64,000 nucleotides of DNA from Symbiodinium natans (lineage: Eukaryota; Sar; Dinophyceae; Suessiales; Symbiodiniaceae), in assembly GCA_905221605.1 (NCBI GenBank), contig CAJNDS010002508.1, forward strand, positions 60,001-124,000, written 5' to 3'. Position 1 is the first letter of the stretch. Each line of letters begins with the position of its first letter. A model generated the notes under the pieces. The model had not been told where the DNA came from. It searched no databases and worked only from the letters and a program-made list of their open reading frames with translations. The position numbers and the translations under genes were made by a program. Below are positions 9,886 through 21,085 of this stretch, in pieces.

Positions 9886-11179
9886 AAGGGATTATCGGGG
9901 TGCATAAGGTTTAGGGCTTGCGGTTTATGAGGGCTCATAGGGAAATTAGGGGTGTGCAGGGGTCTAGAGGGTTTTTGTTGGGGTGTGGGGGGTTTATGGG
10001 GTTTAAGGTGCCGTGTTCGGAGTGCAGAGTTGAGGGCTTAGGCGTTGGGTGTAGGGCTGAGGGTTTCGGACTCAGAAACATTTGCTCAAGTGCCTAGATG
10101 GACCGGGGTTCCCGGCGCTGGTTAGGGCTTGGGCATTTTAGGATTTTGGGCTTTAGGGTCTTTACAGTACCAAAAGCCCTAAACTAGTAATTTCCTCTTA
10201 CCTTCATGGGGAGAGCAGTTGCCCCCCCCCCCCCCCCCACCCCTCAGGGGACGCGTTGAGGACCAAGAGTGTGTGGGGGGCATCCTGAAGCTAAGGATTG
10301 GCGGGTTAAGGGCTCAATCCTAAACCCTAACCCTATGCCCTGTACACAGTCAACTCTATAAGCCTCATAGACTCTGCCATAGACCCTACACTGCACACCC
10401 GACTATAAACCTCAAATCCCTAAACTCTGTACACAATAAACCCTACAACCCTAAAGTCTAGACCCCACAATCTCTAAGCCCTCAGCCCGAAACCCCAAAC
10501 ACCCTAAACCCTAAACCCTAAACCCTACACCCTACACCCTAAACCCCAAACCCTAAACCTCCCAAAAACCCTGAGGCTGTCCTTGGCAGCCCCCCGCCAG
10601 AGAGTGAACACGGCTGAGAGCAGGTGAGTCTGCTGGTGGCCTGGATTTCAAGGGGTTTAGGGTTTAGGGTTTAGGGTTTCTTTTCGAGGCCAAAAACCTG
10701 AAACCCGAAACGGTCAACGTTTTGACCTCTCATTCAACAAAACCTTAATCACTTAAGTTATGCGTAAACTTATAGGGTTGGGGGGTTGATGGGGGGGGGG
10801 GAGAAAGGGCTGCCAAGCCTTAAGCAAAAACCTTCGGGATGGGTAAGGGTTTAGGACTTTCAGGGAGAAGGGGTCCAACACCCGAGAAATCTCAAGTCTG
10901 GTCGTGGGCTCGGGATGAGGGCCCCATTGATCAGACGGCCACCTCCACTTCATCCCACACATTGGTGACCGCCCTAAACCCTAAACCCTAAACCCTAAAC
11001 CCTAAACCCCAAACCCCAAACCCTAAACCCTAAACCCCTTTTGGACATGCACTCTCTGGAATGCGAGGGCCGGGAAGAGGTCTCCAACATGCGACTTGTG
11101 CTTCGTAGGGTAGGTCTGCCTTGCAATGTGCGATCTGCTGCTGCGCATGGGCATCGAACCCGCGGCTGTCTGCACCACG

Positions 11180-11214
11180 GTTTAGGGTTTAGGGTTTAGG
11201 GTTTAGGGTTTAGG
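11180..11214 (+). repeat. Telomeric insert with short flanking duplication
   Basis: Five TTTAGGG units flanked by gcaccac on both sides (about 11172-11178 and 11215-11221), consistent with a 7-bp target-site duplication. Confidence 0.6.
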
Positions 11215-11245
11215 GCACCACTGGGTTCAGTCTTTTTATTGATGG

Positions 11246-11375
11246 GGGGGGGGGGGGGGGGGGGGGAGGGCTTCTGAAGCTTGGGATCTTGGCTGGGGAT
11301 CCTTACAGAGATTCTAGGGCTCATATTTTCTTGATTTGGGGGGGTGGGGTGGGGGGGGGTGGGGGGGGGGGGGGG
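11246..11375 (+). repeat. Poly-G tracts
   Basis: Two long G homopolymer runs within 130 bp. Similar G or C runs of 12 or more recur across the window, for example near 4340, 10223, 13440, 19887, 22646, 25886, 42930, 51788, 58988 and 59648. Confidence 0.95.
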
Positions 11376-12254
11376 CGGGCAAAGCGATCACCCCCTTAAG
11401 CCTAATTTCTTAAAGCTTAAACCCTGGCGTTGGCACACTCTCATGTCCACAGCCCAAGAACTTAGCCAAAGAACGAAACCCTATTCACCTTATAAGCCTA
11501 TAAACCTTTTTCAACCCTATAAAATAAACACTGTAAACCCTATAAACCCTAAAATCCCGAACAAAAGAAAATTAACCCTAAAAACCCTATAAACCCCAAT
11601 AATCCCAAATTAAACCCGATAAACCCTATACCCTAACATCGCCCCAAGCCATCATTGACTCAAACCTCAAACCCTATGCCCTCAAAGTCCCGAAACCTCG
11701 GAGTCCAAGGCCCTCCAAGCCTCCACCAGAAAGGGCCCTCCCCCAACTGTTCCCCACGACTGTGGGAGTTCGTATAGGGTTCAGGGTTTCAAGGAACACC
11801 CAGAACGAAGCCCCTGAACCCCAAACCCTATCACCTCAAAACAAGGGAGCTGGGGGGCCCTACCCAGCAATCGCACTGCCATCCGATCTCGGGTCACCTG
11901 CTTGGCGTGGGTTTTGGGGTTTTGGGGTTTCAGGGGTTAAGGGCTTTAGTAGGGTTTAGGGTCTAGGGAGGGTTTCAGGGTTTCGTTGGTTTCAGGGTTT
12001 TCGAGTTTGGGCCATTGGGGTTTCAGGGTCCGCACCTCCATCGCCCGACGCAGAAAGCGCACCCCGGGCTTGGTTTCAACGGCCCTAAACCCTAAACCCT
12101 AAACCCTAAACCCTAAACCCTAAACCTGGGTCCTAGTTATCATGATTTGGGAGCTTACGAAAATTAAAGGAACCCTAATATCGACCCCCAACTAGTAGCA
12201 TTCTGCAGATTCCCTTATAAGAGACCCCCCCCCCTTAAACCCTAAACCCTAAAC

Positions 12255-12363
12255 CTGAGGTTCTGGATCAGTTGCAGGCCAGGCGGCGTTCATCGCTTTG
12301 TCGGCCTTTAGTCTGAGCTGGGTGTAGTCCTCGCCAAGCACGCGGAGCTTTTCCATTTTGGGG
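12255..12363 (-). CDS. Coiled-coil exon with donor made by a telomeric unit
   Basis: Acceptor CCCTCAG; ends CCAGAACCTCAG followed by donor GTTTAGGGTTTAGGG. Reads KMEKLRVLGEDYTQLRLKAD and then KAMNAAWPATDPEPQ. The NAAW segment recurs in the exon at 16238-16293 (LNAAWLA), suggesting related helical repeats. Confidence 0.65.
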
Positions 12364-12769
12364 CTGAGGGTTCAGAGACCCTGAACTCTAAACCCCAAAC
12401 CCTGAGCGTTAATCTAAGGTTTGAGGGTTCAGGGTGCGGAGTCTCACGAGGGGATGTAGGGGTTTGGGGTTTGGGACTTCAACGAACAAAACCTTCTTCA
12501 CTTTGGTAGGTTACCTGTAAGATTTTTATAAGGCGGGCGTTATACCACTAACTTGCAGCAAGCCGATTTTTTCGGTTCTTGCCGTACGGCTTCTAGGGTT
12601 TGTCAGAAATTGCTTGTCTGACTTCGCGGGCAGCACTGCTTCGGGGGCGGAAAAAAAAAGAATGCTGTCTCCCCCTTAGCCGTAAAGTAGTTTTGGTTTA
12701 AGAGTTCCCAAAAAGTAAAAAAAACTGTATTGCCCTTATAGGGAGGACTATCACATGTTTTTGTTGTTT

Positions 12770-12900
12770 TTGTATATATGTATGACTATTATTATTTTTT
12801 ATTGTTATCATTATTATGATTATTACTATTATTACTACTATCATTTTACTATTCTTATTTTAATTTTACATTTTTTTCTTTTGGGGGGGGGCTTTTTAAG
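12770..12900. repeat. AT-rich microsatellite ending in a T-run/G-run
   Basis: ATT/ATC-rich low-complexity sequence ending tttttttcttttgggggggg. Non-coding. The T-run followed by a G-run is shared with several other loci. Confidence 0.8.
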
Positions 12901-13332
12901 CAATTAGTAGTAAACTCTAGGCCTTCCAACAGAGGGAGTTTTGGGGTTTATCGGGCTTCATAGTTTATGGGAAGTACAATGGCAGTTAGTTTATGTCGTG
13001 CTTCTGGAGTTTCCTAGTTTAAACAGTTTGCAGGGTTCAGGCTGTAGGTAGGGGTTTAGGTAACCTAGTCCTCCCTAAACCCCAAACCCGATTGGCCAAA
13101 CCCGAAAGCCTAAACTTTCAAACCGTAAGGCCCCGGAACCCAACACCGTGCGTACACTACAAAGGCCTTCAGAAAGCGGGGATGCTGGGTTTATATGGCT
13201 TATGGTTTTGGGAAGAGGAAATACATGTTCCTCAACGCGGCCCTAGACCCTAAACCCGATACTGGTAAACCCTAAACCCTAAACCCTAAGCCCTGAACCC
13301 TAAAACCTAAACCTTAAAACCTCAACCTAAAC

Positions 13333-13366
13333 ACGTCTCCTGCTGCGCCTTTTGTCGGCCAAGTTC
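13333..13366 (-). CDS. Very short coiled-coil exon
   Basis: Acceptor GGTGGCAG, donor GTTTAGG or GTGTTTAGG. Reads ELGRQKAQQET. Too short for certainty, but the borders and the charged helix match its neighbours. Confidence 0.4.
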
Positions 13367-13436
13367 CTGCCACCAGGAGACCCTCATGACCCCCTATGCC
13401 CTAAATCAGCCAACATGATGAACGCCCGTGACCCCA

Positions 13437-13474
<38 letters not shown>

Positions 13475-14186
13475 ACCTCCTACCGGGGACTCTATCGAGC
13501 TCGTTTCTATTAGCTTTTGGGGTGTTGAAGTCAAGGAGGGTTTATGTTTAAGTTGTGGCGTTTAGGGTTGCGGACTGAGAGGCAATCATCACTCGTCTGT
13601 AAGGCTTTGAGTGCTTTGGTGGGCGCGAAAGCAGGAAAGTCAATGACGTTCAGCCCCTTCCTGGGTCTGGGTCCAGCGCAAGAGGTGCGATAGAAGCTTG
13701 CGGATTTCCCCTGTAAACTCCTTTATTTTTGGCTGATATGTCCTTGTTTCGGGGTAGGGGTTTAGGGCAGCCATACCTGTGAGTCTCTCAAATGTCCGGG
13801 TTCTGGGGTTCGAGGGGTTCAGGCTTCCAAATCCCCAAACCTAAGCCGTTCACCCTTCAGCCAAGGACTCAGGGTATCTTAGGGTCAACAGAATGGCGTA
13901 AGGGTTTGACGGTTCTGAGGGTTAAGGGGGGGAATACCTGGGTGGGCGGAAGGGGTTCATGGTTGCGTGTTCGGGGATCACAGTTTAGGAACTCTGGGGC
14001 CTTGTGGAGTTTTGGGGGGGATTCATGGCTTAGGGGTTTTAGTGGGCTTCTGGGGATTCAGGGGTTCATGATTTAGAGGCATTTAGGGGTTCTTATATGT
14101 TGGCTTGTTGGGGCCACCCTAACCCTAAACCCTAAACCCTAAACCCTAAACCCTAAACCCTAAACCCTAAACCCTAAACCCTAAAC

Positions 14187-14300
14187 CCTTGTCTGTGTTT
14201 CACTTGGAGCTCCTTGGTTGCGGCAAAGATCCCTGACCGCGACCGACACCTCAGCCGAGCGGGCTGCATGGCGCCAAGAGGTTCCCAGGATCCCCTCCCA
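14187..14300 (-). other. Unique segment whose two halves recur separately at 20.6 and 22.8 kb
   Basis: The 14187-14259 part is repeated in reverse complement at 20581-20653, and 14261-14299 at about 22787-22825. The halves are adjacent here but separated and in swapped order there. On the minus strand it reads as exon-like sequence, but the frame is not settled. Confidence 0.75.
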
Positions 14301-14390
14301 AACCCTAAACCCTAAAACCTAAACCCTAAACCCTAAACCCTAAACCCTAAACCCTACCCTGAACCCTAAACACTAAACCCTAAACCCTCC

Positions 14391-14420
14391 CTGTGCCTCT
14401 TCTGCTTCTCGCTTGGAGGC
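14391..14420 (-). CDS. Very short coiled-coil exon
   Basis: After acceptor GCGCTAG reads ASKREAEEAQ, then GGAGGG as a possible GA donor. Flanked by CCCTAAA arrays on both sides. Confidence 0.4.
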
Positions 14421-14699
14421 CTAGCGCTGCGCAGTTGGCCAAGGGACCGAAGAAGCATTGGAAGCCCCAGACCCCAAACACCAAAACCCCATACCCTACC
14501 CTAAACCCCAAACCCTAAACCCTAAACCCTAAAACCCCTTAAATTTAAACCCTAAACTCTCAACCCTAAATCCTGAACCCTCAACCCTGGGCTCCCCCCG
14601 AAAGTGGGCCACGAGGCAAGGGAAAAAAGAAACGAAGCCCCAAAGACCCAAAAGCTTGAACTTACGCCACAAGCCCATCCTGCAGTCGGCCAATGGCGG

Positions 14700-14832
14700 T
14701 TTAGGGTTTAGAGTTTGGGTTTAGGGTTTAGGGTTTAGGGTTTGGGGTTTGGGGTTTGGGGTTTGGGGTTTGGGGTTTGGGGTTTGGGGTTTGGGGTTTG
14801 GGGTTTGGGGTTTGGGGTTTAGGGTTTAGGGT
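14700..14832 (+). repeat. Telomeric array partly converted to TTTGGGG
   Basis: TTTAGGG units at both ends enclose about a dozen consecutive TTTGGGG units. The uniform A-to-G variant within one block implies homogenisation by expansion, not random mutation. Parallel blocks occur at 32970-33055 (CCCCAAA) and 46083-46170. Confidence 0.9.
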
Positions 14833-15834
14833 CAAGAATGGGGCAAGAAACCATGAAGCCCCCAATTAGGAAGCCCCAAGCCCAGCGTGCTATTCTTGCC
14901 GCTACTTTCGGAAACATGTATGTGTGGATGTATTGATGTATATGATCTGTTTTTGTATTCATATCTACTACATGTAAAAGCTTTGCAATAGGGTGAGATG
15001 GTTCTCTTTGGGGACAGGGATGCGCCTCTGAAAGACACCCCCCCCAAAGCTTCACCAAGCTTCTCAAGCCCTTCCGTGGCTTAGGGCTTCCGGGAGTTCT
15101 ATGTCCAGGGGTTTTATTGGAGGTGCCAACTGAAGTCTCGATCTCCCAAATGGCCTTCGGTTTCTCAAGTGACAATTGAGGGCTGTCGGCACTGGCTGGC
15201 GTTCCTTGCGCGCTGCGTTTTGCCGAAGTTCGGTTTTGCGAAGGAGAGGCTTTGATGTTCCCCGAAAACCTGAGCCCGACCCTGAACCCTGAAGCCTTAA
15301 GCCCGAACCTGAATAACATAGGGGCCTTCATAATGAGAATAGGGTTTTGGGGGTCATCTTAGTCTAGTAATAAAGGGACCAGTAATTATTCCGACCCCTA
15401 TAGTAAACAGCAAAGTGGGTCTGCTTGGCGCCTGCGTCGCCTGGCGCCAGGCAACGACGCAAATCGACATGGTGCTGTTGCGCTCGAAGCCTCGGCAGTG
15501 GCAAAGGAACGGCTCAGTTCGGAGTGTAGTTGGGGTTTGGGGTTTGGGGTTTAGGGTTGAGGGTTTGGGGTTTAGGGTTCAGTCAGGCATGTAGGTGTCT
15601 ACCAGCCAGCGCAGAAAACATGTACATGTCTTAAAATGAAGCAGGAAGGAAAACACATCAACAGATAGCCCCATCGCGGTTGGAGCGATGGACGGAACTT
15701 AGCTAGATAGCTCCACAGATCGGAGGACCCAGATACATGTAGGAAAGAAGAAGGCGGAAGCCATATTATAGAAGAAAAGATGCTTCCCCAAAACCCTAAA
15801 CCCTAAACCCCAAACCCCAAACCCCAATCTCTAA

Positions 15835-15950
15835 ACCCCCAAACCCGAAACCCGAAGCCCGGCAAGACTACGAGGGTTGAGGCCGGCACTGACCATGTTC
15901 AGGGCGATCTGGCGGGATTTGGAATCCTGACAGCCGCCCGAGAAAGCTTA
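15835..15950 (-). CDS. Short exon, unknown (weak MOZART1-like motif)
   Basis: After acceptor GGCTGTCAG reads DSKSRQIALNMVSAGLNPRS and then LAGLR. The GLNPRSLAG segment loosely resembles the G(V/L)NPEALA motif of MOZART1 gamma-tubulin adaptor proteins. One short motif is not enough to assign function. Confidence 0.3.
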
Positions 15951-16237
15951 GGGTTTACGGGTTCAGGGCTTAGGGTTTGGGGTTTAGGGTTTGGGATTTG
16001 GGGTTGAGGGTTTGGGGTTTAGGGTTTGGGATTTGGGGTTTGGGGTTGAGGGTTGGGGGTTTAGGGTTGAGGGCTTGGGGTTTGGGGTTGAGGGTTTCGG
16101 GGCTTAGGGTATGCCTTTGTGGGGAGGGGAAGCTCCGCGCCGCGAAAGCCCTCGACACCAAAACTCACCCCCCCCCCCCCAAGAAAAAAAAAAGGAAACA
16201 AAAATCCCAAGAAGGTAAACCCTGAACCCTGAGGAAC

Positions 16238-16293
16238 CTTGCAAGCCAAGCAGCGTTCAACTTCTCTGCTTCGCGCTTCTGGCGCCGAATCTC
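16238..16293 (-). CDS. Coiled-coil exon
   Basis: 56 nt, acceptor TGGTAG, donor GTTCCTC. Reads EIRRQKREAEKLNAAWLA. The NAAW motif matches the 12255-12363 exon. The G-rich repeat begins immediately upstream in the intron. Confidence 0.65.
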
Positions 16294-16317
16294 CTACCAT
16301 CAACGGGGCGCAGGCTG

Positions 16318-16515
16318 GCGGGGGAGGGGGGGGAGGGAGGGGAAGGGGGAGGGGGGGGAAGGGGGGGGGGGGGGGCAGGGGGGGGGGGCAGGGGGGCAGG
16401 GGGGGAGAGCAGAAAGCGGGCAGGGGGGCAGGGGGCAGGGGGGCAGCGGGGGCAGGGGGGGCAGCAGGGGGGGCAAGGGGGCGGGGGGCAGGGGGGGGCA
16501 GGGGGGGGAGGGACG
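16318..16515 (+). repeat. G-rich minisatellite (GGGGGGCAG-like)
   Basis: Runs of G separated by CA and A. Gly/Arg-rich or Pro-rich open frames across it are repeat artefacts. Strong G-quadruplex potential on the plus strand, inside an apparent minus-strand intron. Confidence 0.9.
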
Positions 16516-16623
16516 TCCCCAACTGCGGTTTCGCGCTTGTAGGGCTTATATAGGGGTCAGGGTAGAGAACCCTTACTCGCAGGATATGCTGAGTGATAAA
16601 TACTAAACCCGCTAAAGCCTCAC

Positions 16624-16660
16624 ATGTCCTCCTGCAATTGGTCGCGCTCTTCTGCCTCGG
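16624..16660 (-). CDS. Very short coiled-coil exon
   Basis: 37 nt, acceptor GTTCATAG, canonical donor GTGAGG. Reads EAEERDQLQED. Confidence 0.55.
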
Positions 16661-16826
16661 CTATGAACGGTGCGCCTGCTTTGTCCCGTTCAGGGTTTCA
16701 GCTCTCTAGGTTTTACTCTTAGAGTTGAACGACTTAACAGCTTGATTGAGGAAGTGATGGCTTTAGGTTTCCTCTTTTTGCATTTTTTTTTGGGGGGGGG
16801 GGGGGGAACGGGTTGGCGGGGGGTGG

Positions 16827-16878
16827 AATGTACTGGCCGGCAGCCTCGGTTCAATGTACTGGCCGGCAGCCTCGGTTC
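16827..16878 (+). repeat. Perfect 26-bp tandem duplication
   Basis: aatgtactggccggcagcct followed by cggttc occurs twice, head to tail, with no mismatch. Confidence 0.95.
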
Positions 16879-17094
16879 AGAGCAGCGTTGCTTCTGGAGA
16901 GCCCCTATAGGCCTTCAATGAACCCGTCCCTAAAGCCGCAAACCCAAAAAAGGCTTACATCCTAAACCCTGAACAGGGCTTGGGACTGTGCCTTCCCAGC
17001 AATCTCCCTAAACCCTCACCCCTAAACCCAGACCCCTACACCCTAACTAAACCCAAAACCCCAAAACCACCCTCAGAGCCCTACAGGGTGTAAG

Positions 17095-17206
17095 GCGCCT
17101 TCATGTAGGGAATCCGGCAGGCGCGGTCTCTTGAGTTCACGTAGCACAACACTGAGACACCGGCTGCTCTTTTCTCCTGCTTACTTTCCTGCGCTGGGTC
17201 TAAGCA
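17095..17206 (-). CDS. Exon-like fragment, unknown
   Basis: Minus frame KQEKRAAGVSVLCYVNSRDR and then ACRIPYMKAPYTL. Unique, codon-like sequence between telomere-derived flanks. Borders not fixed. Confidence 0.35.
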
Positions 17207-17572
17207 TTTAGGGTTTAGGGTTGAGTTCGGATCTAGAGTTTAGGATTAGTTTAGGGCTTAGGGTTTGAAGATTGCCCAAACAGATGTAAGTTTCAATGTC
17301 GGGCTTAGGATTACAAGCAGATCAAAGGTGTTTAGGCGTAGGGCTTTGGGCGACTCCACCCCGCCCCCAAGCTACGAGAGGCCATGACCGTCGTATGGTC
17401 TTCAGATCATCGACATCACCAATACACCCCTCCCCCCCCACCGCCCCCACCCCCCCCCCAAAAAAAAAAAATAAGGTTATGTAGATATATAATATATATA
17501 TCTTCGCCCGCCCCCCCCCCCCCCCATGATCCACACATTTGGCCTCGGGAAGGCTGGTTTTTGGGAGGGGCG

Positions 17573-17868
17573 GGACTCCAGACTCCAGATTTCCAGAAAA
17601 AATTCTGGAGTACCGGGGCACCGGACTGCCCCGGACTCCAGACTCCAGATTTGCAGAAAAAATCTGGAGTACCGGGGCCCGGACTCCAGACTCCAGATTT
17701 CCAGAAAAATCTGGAGTACCGGGACCCTGGACTCCAGATTCTGGAGTCTGTAATCTGGAGTCTGGGGCCCCGGGTACTCCAGATTTTTTCTGGAAATCTG
17801 GAGTCTGGAGTCCGGGGCCCGGGTACTCCAGATTTTTTTGGAAATCTGGAGTCTGGAGTCCGGGGCCC
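17573..17868. repeat. Large palindromic satellite of about 50-bp units
   Basis: Three forward units (gactccagactccagatttc, then cagaaaaaatctggagtacc) run to a centre near 17735, followed by inverted copies to 17868. Each unit also contains its own inverted repeat (CCAGATTT..AAATCTGG). The long open frames here on both strands follow from the repeat. Confidence 0.9.
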
Positions 17869-17884
17869 ATGTTCTCCATATGCA

Positions 17885-19040
17885 CATTTAGGGATTACGG
17901 TTTAGTGTTTATTGTTTAGGGTTTGTAGGGTTTAGTGCTCAGGGTTCAGTGTTTAGTGTTTAGGGTCTAGTGTTTAGGTTTTGGTTTTAAAGGTTTAGGG
18001 TTTACTTTTTAGGGTTAAGGTTTAAGCGACTTGGATAGTGTCCAAAACCCTAAACCATATAATGATGAAGTTTTACAACCCCTAAAGGACTGAAACCCAA
18101 TGTTATTTTGGTTTCGGGTTGGCTTAGGGTTCAGGATGTGTTGTTCCGGGTTTAGGGTTTACTGTTCAGTGTTTAGGGTTCAGTGTGTAGGTTTCAGAGT
18201 CTAGTGTTTTGTGTTTAGGCTTGAGTGTTAAGTTTAGGGTCTAGAGTTTAGGTTTAGGGTTTAGGGTCAAGCGACTTGGCTAAAACCCTAAACCAAATAA
18301 AACCCTAAACTCTAAAATCCAAACAGTAAGCATCTGAAACCCCGACGTGTTCTTGGTTTCAGGTTTAGATTTAGTAGGGCTTAAAGTTCCGGCTCCGGGG
18401 TTTACTGTTTAGTGTTTAGGGTTTAGTGTGTAGGGTTTAGTGTGTAATGTTTAGGGTCTAGTTTCTAGGGTGCAGTGTTTAAGTGTTTAGGGTTTAGTGC
18501 TTAGCGTTTAGGTTTTCGTGTTAAGTGTTTGGGGTTTGTGCTAAGGGCTTAGTGTTAAGTTTTTAGGGTTAGTGTTTCGGGTCTAGTGCTGAGTGTTTAG
18601 AGTTTAGTGCTAAGGGTTTCGGGTCTGGTTTTTAGGGTTAAGGGTTTTAAGGGTTTGAAGGTTTTTACAAATTTAAATGATCTGGGGAAGGCACCGGGGC
18701 TTCCCCTGACCATTGACAACTTAAAAAACCCTGCCGTTTAGGGTTTAGGGTTTAGTGTTCAGGGTTTAGTGTATAGGGTTTAGTGTGTAATGTTTAGGGT
18801 TTAGTTTTTAGGGTGTAACACTTTCTAGGGTGTAGTGTTTAAGTTTTTAGGGTAGGGTTTAGTGCTTAAGCGTTTAGGGTTGCGTGTTAAGTGCTTGGGG
18901 TTTGTGCTAAGGGCTCGTAGTGTTAAGTTTTTAGGGTTGGTGTTTAGGGTCTGGTGCTGAGTGCTTAGGGTTTAGTGTTCAGGGTTTCGGGTTTGGTTTT
19001 TAGGGTTAAGGGTTTCAAGGAATTTTACAAACTTAAATGA
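17885..19040 (+). repeat. Degenerate TTTAGTG/TTTAGGG region with internal duplication
   Basis: Telomere-derived sequence rich in tttagtg variants. A segment at about 18400-18690 recurs at about 18760-19040 with the same order of unusual words (tagtgtgtaatgtttaggg, then ggtttgtgctaagggct), showing a tandem duplication of about 350 bp. No genes seen. Confidence 0.8.
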
Positions 19041-19650
19041 TCTGGGGAAGGCACCGGGGCCCCCCCAAACCATTTTTCTAAAAACTTTTGGAAATTTAAA
19101 TGGTCTGGGGAAGGCACCGGGGCTTTTCCAGACCATCTGAACTTTTAAAATCATTAAAATCTTGTCAAATTCATTGAAATTCTGTTTAAACATTCTCAGG
19201 ATTTTAAAGGTGTTAAAGCCTTTTAAAAACCTTAAAATGCTTAAACATTTATGTGGCTGCCCTTTAGGATTTTAAGGATTTTTAAAGTTAGTTGTCATGG
19301 TTTGGAGAAGCCCCGGTGCCTTCCCCAGACCATGTAAATTTTACAAATCCTTTATCAGGACAGGATTGTAGGATGTTCAATTCTAAAATCCGTAACTTCC
19401 TTAATGTTGAACGGCTGCCCTTTTAAAATTTTAAGGTATTTTAGAATTTTAAGGGATCAACGTTTTCAGGCGTTTTAGGACGTTAAAGCCTTTTACATCA
19501 TGAAAGTTTTGAATGGCTTTAAATACCTTAAAGCCCTTAAAATTGTAAAAGGGCTGCCCGTTCAAAAACAATTAAGGATTTAAGGGCTTTTAAAATTTGA
19601 AATGGTCTGGGGAAGCCCCGGTGCCTTCCGCAGATCATCTAAATTTTAAA
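18671..19650. repeat. Dispersed hairpin family, five copies
   Basis: Copies near 18671-18716, 19031-19076, 19091-19140, 19294-19345 and 19590-19650. Core ggtctggggaaggcaccggg with arm gcttccccagacc, set in AAATTTAAA-like sequence. The last two are inverted. The sequence between copies is AT-rich and holds no gene I can support. Confidence 0.85.
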
Positions 19651-19904
19651 AAACCCCTAAACCCTGAAAAGCCTCAAATTCTAAATGGCTGCCCTTCTAA
19701 AATTTTATGGAGCCGCAACACACACGTTTCAGAAGCAAAAATGCACACAAAAACACTAGTGTTTTTATAGGGGATAATATAAAAGAGCCTTTTGTGTTCT
19801 AGTACAGTTTCTACTGCATTTTTCCGAGGAAAAACAGAAAATCAGACAAAGACGAAGACAGGAAAACCGCAGGTGTGGATCATGGGGGGGGGGGGGGGGG
19901 GGTG

Positions 19905-19965
19905 ACCATATATATATATATATGTATATATATATAGAGATATAATATATATATATATGTATATA
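19905..19965. repeat. AT microsatellite
   Basis: Alternating tatata after a long G run at about 19887. Non-coding. Confidence 0.9.
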
Positions 19966-20310
19966 ATAAACTCTTATGTTTTTCATCGTCATATGATTTG
20001 TATGTTGAAGTGAGCCTGCATGGCTTATGTTTAGGGTTTCGGGCTTGGGGCTTTGGGGTTTTTGACTTAGGGTTTAGGGTTTAGGGTTTAGGGCTTGAAA
20101 GCGCAAGGCCTTCGTGTAGCTGCGCCACTGAAGCACGCAGACGGACAGAGATGCTCCCGTCATCTGGCCTTATCACGAGGGCCGCAGAAAACCCCGAACA
20201 CCCTTTAAACCGGAACACCCTTAAACCGGCACCCCTAAGACCCCTAAGCCCTGTAAAATCCTGGGATTCCGGAACGTCTCGGGTGATCCCTCATCTGCAG
20301 GGACCAATCC

Positions 20311-20422
20311 GAAGATACCACAGGGGTCGGAATAATAACAAGTAGTATTCCCTTACGGCCCCTTGAGATTTTAGAAAAAACAACCCCCGAAACCCTGTTC
20401 TAATTTTTTAAGGCCCCTATAT
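20311..20422. mobile_element. Family B inverted-repeat element
   Basis: Ends aggggtcggaat and taaggcccctata. Same family as 43526-43693, 48423-48600 and 60475-60590, whose ends match (a)ctatagggg(c/t)c(g). Non-autonomous. A partial copy ends near 15408. Confidence 0.55.
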
Positions 20423-20555
20423 ACGTATATATACATACATATATATATAGACATATATACATATATACATATATACATATATACATATATACATATATAC
20501 ATATATATATATATATGTATATACATATATGCATATATATATATATATATATATT
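20415..20555. repeat. ATATAC microsatellite
   Basis: Long tract of atatac/atatat units. Tyr/Ile-rich frames on the minus strand are artefacts. Confidence 0.95.
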
Positions 20556-21017
20556 GTGTGTGTGTTTGCCCTTTTCTCTTCTCGGCTGAGGTGTCGGTCG
20601 CGGTCAGGGATCTTTGCCGCAACCAAGGAGCTCCAAGTGAAACACAGACAAGGGTTTAGGGTTTAGGGTTTAGGGTTTAGGGTTTAGGGTTTAGGGTTTA
20701 GGGTTTAGGGTTTAGGGTTTAGGGTTCTACAAGTTATAAAATTCACAAGCCCCATAAGACCCTAAGCCCTAAACCATACAACCGAAACCCGCAACCCCAA
20801 ACCCTAATTAAGCCCGAAACTCTAAACCTAAACCCTAAACCCTTTGACCCCTAGAACCCTAAACCCTAAACCCTAAACCCTAAACCCTAAACCCTAAACC
20901 CTAATGCCCGAGGCCTAGGATAAGGCCCAGCAGTGACATCGCTAAGGTCGCGCCTCTGGAGCTGTTACCTCGGCGTTGGGGGGGTGTTGGGGCCTTGCAG
21001 GTTCCTAGGGCTCAGGA

Positions 21018-21085
21018 CCCTAAACCCTAAACCCTAAACCCTAAACCCTAAACCCTAAACCCTAAACCCTAAACCCTAAACCCTA
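21018..21085 (-). repeat. Interstitial telomeric array (CCCTAAA)n
   Basis: Near-perfect array; another lies at 20858-20904 and a TTTAGGG array at 20653-20726. Confidence 0.95.

Noticed and set aside
14819-15331. A 170-codon minus-strand open frame
   Set aside because: It starts and ends in telomere-derived sequence, has no family signal, and internal exon borders are as likely as a single exon; left unannotated.
16061-16553. Long Pro-rich and Gly/Arg-rich open frames
   Set aside because: They are translations of the G-rich minisatellite; stop codons are simply rare in G runs.
17322-17905. Open frames of up to 187 codons on both strands
   Set aside because: They are repeat products of the palindromic satellite, with the same short peptide recurring on both strands.
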